From Larus michahellis (Eukaryota > Chordata > Aves > Charadriiformes > Laridae): a stretch of DNA of 64,000 nt. Shown one piece after another: positions 38,901-49,304 of the stretch. The notes under the pieces are model-generated. The model was not told the origin of the DNA, made no database searches, and saw nothing but the letters and a program-made list of their open reading frames with translations. Within the stretch, counting starts at the first letter, position 1. Each line of letters begins with the position of its first letter. The stretch lies in the NCBI RefSeq assembly GCF_964199755.1, contig NC_133898.1:130880224-130944223 (forward strand). Direction: 5' to 3'. The position numbers and the translations under genes are program-made.

Positions 38901-41900
38901 GGGCTGGGCGGGGGGGGACCGTGGGCTCCCCAGATTTGGCTGGAAGTGGCAATTTTACCTCCAGGTTTCCCGACAATCCCCCCCGCCCCCCCTTCTCATT
39001 AGGGGGCGAGTGCCTTTGGGAGGATGAGCTCAACCCTAATACGAGACATCAGAGAATCCCCACGGGAGCCCAGGCATCACAGGCTCCGCTGTTTGCGGAG
39101 CTGGGCTGGGTTTTTTTTTTGGGTTTCCCCCTTTCTTAAATCTTTCCCTTTCCCTCTTAAATCTTGGCTGCCGGCGCCGCCGCCCTCCCGGGAAGGTGTT
39201 TGTTTTGGGCTGGCAGCGCCGGTGCCGTCACCGTCTGCCACCGCGGCCCTGGCTACGAATCCAGGGTGGCCAAAATTCCTGGGAAAAAGCGTTTTTATGT
39301 CCACCCCCCCATGGCGTGGGCCGGGGCCGGCCCTGCAGCTGTGGCCAGGGTTGGGGGGGGGGTCTGTAGTGCTTCCCCCCTTCCCAGCCCCGGGGCGTTT
39401 CGGGGTGCTGAGGCCGGGCTGGGCTCTCCGCAGAGTCCCGTAACTCCAGCGACGAGCGCATGGTGTGTCGGGAGATCCGGAGAAACTCGGCCGGCTGCCT
39501 GCGGATGCGGGATGAGTGCGAGAAGTGCCGGGAGATCCTCGCCGTGGGTGAGCCGGGCACCCCGGGATGGGGGCACCCCGGGATGGGGGACCTGGGATGG
39601 GGCACCCCGGGATGGGGACCATGCCGGGGGAGGGACACACATAGGGGATGAGACGTAAGGGGGTGCAGGAACCAGGGAAACGAGATGTTGTGGGGCGCAA
39701 GGGGGCGCAGGAACCAGGGGGATGAGATGCTGTGGGGTGCAAAGGGGTGCAGGCAGTGGGGGCGATGGCATGAGACGCAGTGGGGCGCTGTGGGGTGCGG
39801 GCACTGGGATGAGGGGCGAGGGGATGAGATGCTGTGGGGTGCAGGCACTAGGGATGGGGGGATGAGACGCTGTGGGGTGCAAAGGGGGTGCAGGCACCGG
39901 AGGTGGGGGGATGAGAGGTGAAGGGGTGCAAGGGGCTGCAGGAATTGGCGGAATGCGACGCTGTGGGGCGCAAGGGGGTGCAGGCACCAGGAACCAGGGG
40001 GATGAGATGCTGTGGGGTGCAAGGGGGTGCAGGCAGCGGGGCCGGGGGGGACAAGATGCAGTGGGGGGCCAAGGGGGTGCGGGCACCAGGTGGAGGGGAT
40101 GAGTTGCAATGGGGTGCAAGGGGATGCAGGCAGCGGGGACAAGGGGATGAGATGCTGTGGGGCGCAAGGGGGTGCAGGGGCTGGGACTGGGGGGATGAGA
40201 TGCTGTGGGGTGCAAGGGGGTGCAGGGGCTGGGACTGGGGGGATGAGATGCTGTGGGGTGCAAGGGGGTGCAGGGGCTGGGACTGGGGGGATGAGATGCT
40301 GTGGGGCGCAAGGGGGTACAGGCACGGGTGGCGGGGGGGATGAGATGCAAGGGGGTGCAGGCACCAGGGGTGGGGGGATGAGGTGCGATGGGGTGCAAGG
40401 GGGTGCAGGCAGTGGGACCAGGGGGATGAGACGTGGGGAGGTGTAAACGGGTGCAGGCAGCGGGACGGGGGGGACGAGATACAGAGGGGTGCAAAGGGGG
40501 GGCAGGCAACGGGGACGATGGCATGAGATACTGTGGGGTGCAAGGGGGTGCAGGGGCTGGGACCGGGGGGATGAGATGCTGTGGGGTGCCGAGGGGGTGC
40601 AGGGACCGGGGGGGGGATGAGATGCGATGGGGGGTGCAAGGGGGTGCGGGCACTGGGATGAGGGGCGAGGGGATGAGATGCTGTGGGGTGCAGGCACTAG
40701 GGATGGGGGGATGAGACGCTGTGGGGTGCAAAGGGGGTGCAGGCACCGGGGGTGGGGGGATGAGAGGTGAAGGGGTGCAAGGGGCTGCAGGAATTGGCGG
40801 AATGCGATGCTGTGGGGCGCAAGGGGGTGCAGGCACCAGGAACCAGGGGGATGAGATGCTGTGGGGTGCAAGGGGGTGCAGGCAGCGGGGCCGGGGGGGA
40901 CAAGATGCAGTGGGGGGCCAAGGGGGTGCGGGCACCAGGTGGAGGGGATGAGTTGCAATGGGGTGCAAGGGGATGCAGGCAGCGGGGACAAGGGGATGAG
41001 ATGCTGTGGGGCGCAAGGGGGTGCAGGGGCTGGGACTGGGGGGATGAGATGCTGTGGGGCACAAGGGGGTGCAGGGGCTGGGACTGGGGGGATGAGATGC
41101 TGTGGGGCGCAAGGGGGTACAGGCACGGGTGGCGGGGGGGATGAGATGCAAGGGGGTGCAGGCACCAGGGGTGGGGGGATGAGGTGCGATGGGGTGCAAG
41201 GGGGTGCAGGCAGTGGGACCAGGGGGATGAGACGTGGGGAGGTGTAAAGGGGTGCAGGCAGCGGGACGGGGGGGACGAGATACAGAGGGGTGCAAAGGGG
41301 GGGCAGGCAACGGGGACGATGGCACGAGATACTGTGGGGTGCAAGGGGGTGCAGGGGCTGGGACCGGGGGGATGAGATGCTGTGGGGTGCAAGGGGGTGC
41401 AGGGACCGGGACCGGGGGGATGAGATGCTGTGGGGTGCCGAGGGGGTGCAGGGACCGGGGGGGGATGAGATGCGATGGGGGGTGCAAGGGGGTGCGGGCA
41501 CTGGGATGAGGGGCGAGGGGATGAGATGCTGTGGGGTGCAGGCACTGGGGCCGGGGGGATGAGGTGCTGTGGGGTGCCGAGGGGGGGCAGGCACCAGGGG
41601 CTGGGGCGATGAGATGCAGAGGGGTGCAAAGGGGTGCAGGGACCAGGGCAGGGTGATGAGATGCGATGGGGGGTGCGAGGTGGGGGGCGGGCACTGGGAT
41701 GAGGGGCGGGGGGATGAGATGTCGTAGGGTGCCGAGGGGGTGCAGGCACCACGGCGAGGGGGTGCAGGCAGTGGGAGCAGGGGACGAGCTGCGGTGGGGC
41801 GCGAGGGGATGCAGGCAGCGGGGCTGGGCGGATGAGATGCTGTGGGGTACCCCGGGGGTGAGCCCTGACCCCCCAAACCCCCCCCCTGTTGCCCCCTAAC

Positions 41901-42699
41901 CCCTTCCCGCAGACTGCTGGCAGACGGACCCCGCGCAGAGCCAGCTGCGGGAGCAGCTGGAGGACGCCCTGCGCCTGGCCGAGCGCTTCACCCGCCGCTA
42001 CGACGACCTCCTGCGCTCCTTCCAGGCCGAGATGCTCAACACCAGCAGCCTCCTGGACCAGCTCAACCACCAGTTCGGCTGGGTCTCCCGCCTGGCCAAC
42101 CTCACCCAAGCCCCCGACGGCTTCCTCCAGGTCACCACGGTGAGTCCCGCAGGCTTCCAGTCCCCCGTGTCGTCCCCGTCCCCCCACCCCCCCTCCCCCA
42201 AACAGGGCTGACAGCCACCAAAAGTGGGTCAGGGGGAGAAAGAGGCGATTGTGTGCCCGACCAGGCGCTTTTCGGGCACAATAGCCGGCCGCGGGGCCGG
42301 CTGCCAGGGCGAGGGGGCCAGCGCGGGGGGCTAGCCCGGCTCTCCCTGCTTTATGCCTGTCCCCCCAACCCCCGCCACCTCCCGCCGTATCTTCCAGGTC
42401 CTTTCCAAGGCTCCCAACCCCGACGACCCCTCGGCCCCCCCCGACACGCAGGTGACGGTGCAGCTCTTCGATTCGGAGCCGCTGTCCCTCACCGTGCCGG
42501 GGGACATCTCCTGGGACGACCCTCGCTTCATGGAGATGGTGGCCGAGCAGGCGCTTCGGCACTACAAGCAAAATACCATGTGAGTCCGGGACACCCCCCC
42601 ATCCCCCCCCCACCGCCAATCCCCACGGCAGGGCTCGGGGCTGGGGGGGGCCATGCCGCGGCTGCTGACCCCCTCCATCCTTCCTCCAGCAGAGAGTAG
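35965..42699 (+). CDS. CLU: CLU, clusterin (apolipoprotein J)
   Basis: Eight coding exons: 35965-36049, 37181-37329, 38203-38373, 38467-38884, 39434-39547, 41913-42139, 42398-42579 and 42690-42699. They join in phase to 451 residues (human 449). Clusterin is a secreted disulfide-linked heterodimer that acts as an extracellular chaperone and lipoprotein component. A Leu-rich signal peptide covers residues 1 to about 20. Five cysteines of one chain (98, 109, 112, 117, 125) pair with five of the other (286, 296, 303, 306, 314), with spacing as in human. The furin-like RFSR-E at 227-231 matches the human chain-cleavage site. N-glycosylation sites include NET at 99, NHS at 141 and NLT near the C-terminus. 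Amphipathic helical stretches lie before and after the cleavage site. The start is the ATG before the signal peptide (gggaccATGg). Divergent from SCARA3 and tail-to-tail with SLC35F6. Coding sequence looks intact. Confidence 0.96.
36228..36790. repeat. Minisatellite in CLU intron 2
   Basis: Irregular units of about 35-60 bp with the core 'cagcatcatccctggggg' followed by 'gctggat' and long G runs, at least ten copies. The reverse reading gives Met/Pro-rich open frames that are artefacts. Confidence 0.9.
37400..38190. repeat. Minisatellite in CLU intron 3, two alternating unit types
   Basis: Units of about 33 and 41 bp share 'ggggtgggatgccctc'. The longer ones add 'ggagctggggatgtgggtc', the shorter 'gaatgtgggtcctgga'. 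About 20 units fill almost the whole intron. The array ends within about 20 bp of the exon 4 acceptor. Confidence 0.93.
39590..41870. repeat. Minisatellite in CLU intron 6 with a tandem superunit of about 849 bp
   Basis: Units of about 40-50 bp share 'gatgagatgctgtggggtg' followed by 'caagggggtgcaggca'. Above this, a block of about 849 bp is duplicated: landmark 'gcactgggatgaggggcg' recurs at 39801, 40650 and 41498, and 'ggaattggcgg' at 39941 and 40790. The copies differ by single bases and by gain or loss of a few small units. Long open frames on both strands are artefacts. Confidence 0.93.
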
Positions 42700-42852
42700 C
42701 CGGGCGATGCCCCCCGCCACCGCCGCAGCCCCGCCAAACCCCCTCCCCGTACCGGGGGAAGGTGTGTGGGGGGGTCAAACGCCGCTACCACAGACAAACC
42801 CCCCCCCCCCAGCCGCTGCTGGGGTCCCACCGCGGGCCCCAACCAAACAGAA

Positions 42853-42945
42853 AATAAAGGTAGAGTCGAACAGGCCAACCGCGCTCTCCTCCGCATCTTT
42901 GGGATACGCTTCCCCCCCACCCCCGTCTCAAAAAAAGCAAATAAA
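42853..42945 (+). terminator. CLU: CLU poly(A) signals (two)
   Basis: Two AATAAA hexamers, at 42853-42858 and 42940-42945, lie 154 and 241 bp past the CLU stop codon. The 3' UTR therefore ends at about 42875 or 42965. Confidence 0.75.
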
Positions 42946-42959
42946 GGTTGCAAAAAGCA

Positions 42960-43287
42960 GTGGATATTGCAAAACGGGGAGGGGGGAAGCCAAGAACTTG
43001 CTCCCCCCCACCCCCAACCAGCAAGAGCCCCCCACGAGGACGCTGGGGCTCGCCGCCTTCTCCCACACCCCATGTGAAAGGGGTCTGGGGTCTCTCCCTG
43101 CTTCGGGGACACCGAGGAGCACGGCCACCCCCCCGGGGACAGGGGGAGCTCAACCCCCCGCCTCCTGGTGGGGCCAGCAGGGACCCTGGGCGGGGGGGCC
43201 AGACCCCATCCCCCAGCCCCGCTGGCACCCCACGTCGCCCCCAGGACCGGCACAGACACCCAGGGAGCGCGCCGGGGGCAGATGTGC
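42960..43287. other. Short CLU/SLC35F6 intergenic spacer
   Basis: About 300 bp between the last CLU poly(A) signal and the SLC35F6 one, with C-rich unique sequence. No gene is seen. Confidence 0.6.
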
Positions 43288-43293
43288 TTTATT
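43288..43293 (-). terminator. SLC35F6: SLC35F6 poly(A) signal
   Basis: AATAAA on the minus strand (TTTATT on +), about 330 bp past the SLC35F6 stop codon. Confidence 0.7.
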
Positions 43294-43624
43294 GGGGGGA
43301 GACGCAGGTCGGGGAGCAGGGGGGCCAGCCCCAGCCCCACACCACACCATCCCCCCCCCCCAGCCCCTTGGGAACAGGGGCAGAAGCTGCCATTTCTTCC
43401 CCCCGGCTCCAGCAGCCGGCTGCGGGGGGGCCGTTCCCCATGGGGAAGGGCAGGCACAGCCTCGCCATCCCCTCCCGCGGCGGGGCAGGGGAGAGGATTT
43501 TCCAGCAGGACGGTGACCGATGGCACCGTCCCCATCCCCTCCCGAGGAGGGCAGGATCCGGGGATATAAACCCCGGGGGGCCAAGCGGGACACGGGGACA
43601 GCGTGGCGGGGCCGGGGGGGGTGC

Positions 43625-46600
43625 TCAGCTCTCGCCGTTGTTGATGGCCGTGCTCTCCCCGCGCAGCAAAGCCTCCCGTTCGGCCGCCCCGCCGCTCTCC
43701 TCCCGCTGCCGGGGCAGGAGGGCGAGCAGGGGCCGGTGCAGGCCGTTGTAAAGAGCGGCACCCGTCAGCAGCACCCCAAAGCCCAAGATCTCCAGGCCGT
43801 GGAAGGTCTCCCAGCCCACGGCCAAGCTGACGGCCCAGATGACGAGGGTGCGGAGGCTGTCCAGCACCATGCGGGTGGTGGCGCTGATCTCCTTGGTGAC
43901 GCTGATGCCGGCGAAGTTGAAGAAGGCGATGCTGCTGATGTTCCCCAGCAGCGCCAGGGCGATGAGGGGCCGGTGGCCGATCTGGCAGAAGGCGTCGAGG
44001 GCGTCTTCCAGCGTCCGCCGAGGGTTCCCGCTGAAGCCGCCCGCCGGGATGTAGTACATGGGCACCATCAGCAGGGCCAGGATGATGAAGCCGAAGAAAC
44101 CTGGGTGCGAGCGGGTGTCAGATGGGTGCTGGCTCCAAGAACCACCCAGGGCTGCCTGTTCCCCTGCCCTGGAGGGGTTCAAGGCCAGGTTGGCCGGGGC
44201 TTGGAGCAACCTGGGCTGGTGGGAGGTGTCCCTGCCCAGGGCAGGGGGTGCCACTGGGTGATGCTTACGGTCCCTTCCCACCCAAACCAGTCTGTGATTC
44301 TACAATTCCATGATCCCCCCCTTGGCTAACCCTCCCTGCCCCATGGGACCCAAACCCCCTTTGCAGCCTGCGATCCCCCCCCATGGCACAAAGCAGCCCC
44401 CCACAGGCTGGGTTTGCAGCCCCCCCGAAAGCTCAGCCCCCCCCCGCCCCGAGCCGACATCACGACAGACCTTCGGTGCCGACGGCCCGCAGCGGGTGCA
44501 CGTCGTGCTTGTAGACAAACTTCTCCTCCAGCACCATCTGGATGGCGACGATCACCTGCGCCATGATGATGAGCAGGTCACCTGCGGGGAGAGGAGAGGG
44601 GAGGGAAGGGGAAAGGAGGGAGAGGAGAAGGGAAGGAAGGGGAGAGAGAAGGGAAGGAAAAGAGGGAGAGGGGAAGGGAAAGAAAGCAGGGAGAGGGGAA
44701 GGGACGGAAGGGGAGAGAGAAGGGAAGGGAAGGAAAGGAGGGAGAGGAGAGGGGAAAGGAAGAAGGGAGAGGAGAAAGGGGGAGAGGAGAAGGGAAAGGA
44801 AGGAAAGGAGGGAGAGGAGAAGGGAAGGGAAGGAAAGGAGGGAGAGGAGAAGGGAAGGGAAGGAAAGGAGGGAGAGGAGAAGGGAAGGGAAGGAAAGGAG
44901 GGAGAGGAGAAGGGAAGGGAAGAAGGGAGAGGAGAAAGGGGAGAGGAGAAGGGAAGGAAAGGGGGAGAGGAGAAGGGAAGGAAGTGGGGAGAGGAGAAGG
45001 GAAAGGAAGGAAAGGAGGGAGAGGAGAAGGGAAGGGAAGGAAAGGAGGGAGAGGAGAAGGGAAGGGAAGGAAAGGAGGGAGAGGAGAAGGGAAGGGAAGA
45101 AGGGAGAGGAGAAAGGGGAGAGGAGAAGGGAAGGAAGTGGGGAGAGAAGGGTAAGGAAGGAAGGAGAGGAGAAGGGAAAGGAAGGAAAGGAGGGAGAGGA
45201 GAAGGGAAAGGAAGGAAAGGAGGGAGAGGAGAAGGGAAGGGAAGGAAAGGAGAGGAGAAGGGAAAGGAAGAAGGGAGAGGAGAAAGGGAAGAGGAGAAGG
45301 GAAGGAAGTGGGGAGAGAAGGGAAAGGAAGGAGGAAGAGGAGAAGGGAAAGGAAGGAGGAAGAGGAGAAGGGAAAGAAAGGAGGAAGAGGAGAAGGGAAA
45401 GGAAGGAGGAAGAGGAGAAGGGAAAGGAAGGAGGAAGAGGAGAAGGGAAAGGAAGGGGAGAGGCTGAGCTCCCTGTCCCCCTACCCACTGGACGGGCAGC
45501 GCAGTGCAGCTGTGCCTGGGGAGCCCCGCACATGCCCGGGGAGGGGCTTATTCCCCCCCCTGCCTCGCCGTGGCCATCCCGCCTCCCCCAAGGGCCACCA
45601 CGTACCGGTTATGACCTCGCTGAGCTTGTGTTTCTGGTCGTGGGAGCTGTGCAGGTCAGCCAGCCCCACCACCACCAGCCCCACGATGGTGACCAGGATG
45701 CCCAGCCACTGGCTCAGCTCCAGCCTGCGGCCCAGGAAGGCCACGGAGAGGAGCCCGGTGAAGATGATGACGGACCCTCGCAGCATCTGGAAGCTGGAGG
45801 CGCTGGTCATGTTCAAGGCTGCGCGGGGGGGAGAGAGACAGACCCATGAGTCGCGTGTGCTGCCGGAGCTAACGCCACCGCCCCTCTGCTTAACGGTCTG
45901 CTGCAGTAATTAAGAGCAGATCAGCGATTAACGGGAGGAAGGGGCAGCGACACTGTCCCCTAGGACTCCTAGAGCTGGCAGCAGGGAGGCTCGCGCCAAG
46001 ACGCAGCCCCACGGGAACGCTGTGCCCCCCGAGGAACACGGCTCACTGAGCCCTGCCACAACTCGTTACATGGGTGGGGAGCGTTTGCTCAGACCCCTCT
46101 CGCCGGCTGCATGGTCATCGCCCCCCCAGAACTGAACGCACCACGGAATCCTGCAGCCCGACAGCCACATCCGACCCCAGGGATGGGGCAAGGAGGGGGG
46201 ACGGAGGCAGCGTCCCGGTCCCCAGCACTTACCCACGTACATGATGCTGGTCCCAGTCATGTCGCAGAGGGCGGGGGGCAGGAAGAGCAGGGGGCTGAAG
46301 GGCTGCGACGGGGCCATGCTGGGCTCCGGCCTCCGCCGATCCCTCCACACCAGCAGGTAAAACACCCCCAGGCAGGAAAATTCACCCAGGAACATGCCCA
46401 CGGCCTGCGGGAGAGGCGGGTGAGGGGGGTGGCCCTGCCGGCAGGACCCATCCTGCCCCGGGACAGGGACACTCACCTGCAGGAAGGGGTGCTGGAAGCT
46501 GTGCTCCTCCGTCCCGCCGCAGCCGGCCGCGCTGAAGTTATCGGCCCACCTACGAGGCAGAGGAGAGGGTGGTGGTTAGAGCAGGGGGGTGTGGGGAGCC

Positions 46601-48480
46601 CCAGCGCACCCCCGGAGCCAGCCCAGGGCCACCGGCCCCCCTGAGGTGACGGCTCCGGGGACAGGACACCCATGGGGAAGGAGAGACACGGCTGCCCTGA
46701 CTTGACAGCAGCTCCTGGCCCGGCTCCCAGCCCTGAGTGACAGGCAGGGAAACGGACACCGCTGTGTCACACAGCACCGCGATCCGGTGTCCCCGCGCCC
46801 ATCGCTGCCGGCACACGCGGCCGGAGCCGGCCAGGCAGCACTGTCACCTCCCCGGGAGACCAGGACAGCACGGTAGGGGGGGTCATCCCGACCCCTTCCT
46901 TCCTTCCTGTGTCACCGTCCTTGAAGACTTGGGGGCTACAGGACACATGGCCCATAAAAGATGCTGGAAACCAGGCTGGGGGGCAGCAGCTCTCCCGGTT
47001 TTGGGGCACAACCCCCCTTTTTTGTGTATCCAAACAGCAGAGGGCAACGCTGGACGAACAGAGGCTGTGGCACAGGTTCCCACGGCCCGTTTTGGGGAGG
47101 ATCTCCCCTCTTTAGGAACCATCCGCAACGGGAGGGGACCCCAGCCCCTTGGTGTCCGGCTGCCTGCCCCCAGGACACCCTGAGACGGGCAGGGAAGGCA
47201 CCCAACTCCCCTCCGGCAGCTTTTTGCTGACGCTGAGCGGCCGCGGAGCTGCTGAGCTGGGGGAAATGGGGCGCGAGCGGAGGCCAGGGCAATTCCCAGC
47301 AAGTGTCTCGCCACCCGGCGAGGGGCTTTTCCGCCAGGCCAGCAAGATTTCAGCATGAGTCAGCCCCGGGCGACACGCTACAGCCCCTCCGCCACGGGCC
47401 AGCGCCGGTCCCTGTGTTGCAAGAGGCTTTGCCGGGCCACACACGGGTCTCGTGAGCTGGCCGAGAGCTCGGTGCCACCCCCCGGCTCTGCTCTGCCCCG
47501 CGGCGGTTCCGTGCCTCAGTTTCCACCCGCCCCGGGGACCTCGGTCTGCTGTGTGTGTCACCGGGGCCAGCTGGAGCTTGGCCACCTGGTGAAACCCCGC
47601 TGATGCCCACGCGTCTGCCTGGAGGCACCGGAACGAGCCGGCCGGGCAGGTCTGCCTTGTCCGGGCGACTCTTGGGAACACCGTCCTCATCCTCGTCCTC
47701 ATCCTCGCTGCGAGGGCCGGGAGCACCCCAGGGCGCCGTCGGTGGGAAGGGGCTCAATCCAGCCCCCGCCTGGCCTTTGGGGCGAGCTGGAGCGCAGAGG
47801 GGTGCAGGGGTCCTGGTTTTGGGGGGGGGGCACTCGCACAGCTCCTCCCCAGCACCCATGGCGGGGGACCCGCACCCCTCGGCAGCACCCAAAGAGGGCT
47901 GGAGACACCCCCGGCCACGCAGCCCCCCCTTCCTCCCCCATCACCAGGAGCTGTGACCCCTAAGCAGCAGCAGCCCCGGTCTCCATGGGGCACCCCACAA
48001 CCCCCCAGTGCAACGGCAGCCCCCCCAGATCTGGAGGGGGGGCACGGGGCAGGTCCTAGGCCTCTGCCCAACACAACCTGGGCCGCGACGCGGCCCGGGG
48101 CGGCCCCCCAGGTCCCACATGGGGCTGGGGGTGCCGTGGGGAGGGGGGGACCTGGAGCCCACCCCGGGGTGCGACACCCCCGCAGCTTCGGGAAGATCAA
48201 CGCTGGGATGGAAGGAGGGGACGGGGGCCCTGAAGACCGGGCTCCGACACGCCGGGGGAAACGCCTAAGGGGGGGGGGGGGGTGACAGGCCGCCCTGAGG
48301 CCCGGGAGGGCCCCGGTGGGCCCAGCCCCAGGCCCAAGCTGGGGCCGTGTCCGCCGCCAGCCCCCGGGGGTGCGGGTCTCCCCCAGCCGCCGGGAGGACT
48401 CACTTGGCCGCCAAGGTGTTGATGGAGCCGGTGAGCAGCATGAGGGCGGCCAGGCCCAACTGGTACCGGGACCAGGCCAT
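43625..48480 (-). CDS. SLC35F6: SLC35F6, solute carrier family 35 member F6 (ANT2BP)
   Basis: Six coding exons on the minus strand: 48480-48404, 46549-46477, 46404-46233, 45818-45606, 44581-44471 and 44100-43625. Phases join to 373 residues (human 371). It is a multi-span EamA/nucleotide-sugar-transporter-type membrane protein with about ten helices. Conserved blocks are MAWSRYQLGLAALMLLTGSI, KWADNF, EHSFQHPFLQAVGMFLGEFS, FLPPALCDMTGTS, MTSASSFQMLRG, GDLLIIMAQVIVAIQMVLEE and FFNFAGISVTKEISATTRMV. The C-terminal tail is acidic/Arg-rich and hydrophilic. The human protein is found in lysosomes and mitochondria, binds the ADP/ATP translocase ANT2 and affects apoptosis; its substrate is unknown. 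The donor of exon 5 (gtctgt) is weaker than the rest. It is tail-to-tail with CLU and lies next to KCNK3, as in human 2p23. No damage was seen. Confidence 0.95.
44145..44318 (+). mobile_element. CR1 LINE 3' end in SLC35F6 intron 5
   Basis: The plus-strand CR1 3' part contains 'ggaggggttcaaggccagg' and 'cccttcccacccaaacc' and ends in the 'gtgattctacaattccatg' terminal repeat. It is about 170 bp, antisense to the gene, and begins about 45 bp upstream of the exon 6 acceptor. Confidence 0.9.
44585..45462. repeat. Polypurine minisatellite in SLC35F6 intron 4
   Basis: About 880 bp of nearly pure A/G on the + strand, from units such as 'ggagaagggaagggaagg' and 'aaaggagggagaggag'. It starts at the exon 5 boundary (44581). 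Such asymmetric mirror-like tracts can form triplex DNA. The Glu/Lys/Arg-rich and Ser/Pro/Phe-rich open frames are artefacts. Confidence 0.95.
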
Positions 48481-48720
48481 GGCCCCGCCGCCGCCACCGC
48501 CACCGCCACCGCCTCCCGCCGCCTCCCGCCCTGCACCGGGGCCGCCGCCGCACGGACACGCCCCGCGCCCGCATGGCCACGCCCCCCGCCGCCACGGACA
48601 CGCCCCCTGGTGAGTCACGCTCCGCCCCGATTGGCCCCGCTCCGCCCCGCAGCCTGTAACCACGCCCACACGGGCACATGACCACGCCCCCAGCCTGTAA
48701 ACCACGCCCACCGGCCAGCG
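48481..48720 (-). promoter_or_regulatory. SLC35F6: SLC35F6 CpG-rich promoter
   Basis: Upstream of the start codon on the minus strand lie repeated GC boxes ('ccgcccc' type), an ATTGG (reverse CCAAT) at 48630-48634 and an AP-1-like TGAGTCA at 48611-48617. There is no TATA box. A GCC-trinucleotide run adjoins the start codon (48484-48520). This is typical of a housekeeping CpG-island promoter. Confidence 0.55.
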
Positions 48721-48777
48721 TGGCCCCGCCCCCGCCGAGCTGCCGGGGCACGGGCCCTGTGCGCCGCCCCGGGGCTG

Positions 48778-49295
48778 CCGATGCCGGTGGGTCCTGTGCC
48801 GGTACTGCCGGTCCCGGTGCCGCCTGTCCCGGTGCTGATAGCTGTCCCGGGGCTGGCTGTGCCGGGGCTGCCTGTCCCGGTGCTGCCGGTCCCGGTGCTG
48901 ATAGCTGTCCCGGGACTGGCTGTGCCGGGGCTGCCGGTCCCGGTGCCGCCTGTCCCGGTGCTGATAGCTGTCCCGGGGCTGGCTGTGCCGGTGCTGCCGG
49001 TCCCGGTGCCGCCTGTCCCGGTGCTGATAGCTGTCCCGGGGCTGGCTGTGCCGGTGCCGCCTGTCCCGGTGGTGGCTGTCCCGGTGGTGGCTGTGCCGGT
49101 GCTGCCTGTCCCGGTGCCGCCGGTCCCGGTGCTACCAGTACCGGTGCTGGCTGTCGCGGGGCTGGCTGTGGCGAGGCTGCCGGTCTCGGGACTGGCTGTG
49201 TCAGTGCTGCTGGTCCCGGTGCTCCCTGCCCCGGTGCCACCTGTCCCGGCGGGCCCTGTGCTGGTGCTGCTGGTCCCGGTGCCACCTGCCCGGTG
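48778..49295. repeat. 63-bp minisatellite upstream of SLC35F6
   Basis: Units with 'gctgatagctgtcccgg' spaced 63 bp apart (48834, 48897 and on), filled with shorter 'ccggtgctgccggtccc' subunits. The unit is 21 codons, so Pro/Val/Leu-rich or Gly/Ala/Cys-rich frames stay open; these are artefacts. Similar sequence resumes after the LTR-like insert, at about 50148. Confidence 0.9.
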
Positions 49296-49304
49296 GGCCC
49301 TGTC

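Noticed and set aside
39228-42778. Minus-strand Pro/Ser/His-rich frames up to 882 codons
   Set aside because: Opposite strand of the CLU intron 6 minisatellite and adjacent CLU exons.
42960-43287. CENPA, a neighbour of SLC35F6 in human
   Set aside because: No histone-fold sequence is seen in the short spacer, which is too small for it.
44310-45849. Glu/Lys/Arg-rich proteins of 385-435 codons
   Set aside because: Translation of the polypurine tract in SLC35F6 intron 4.
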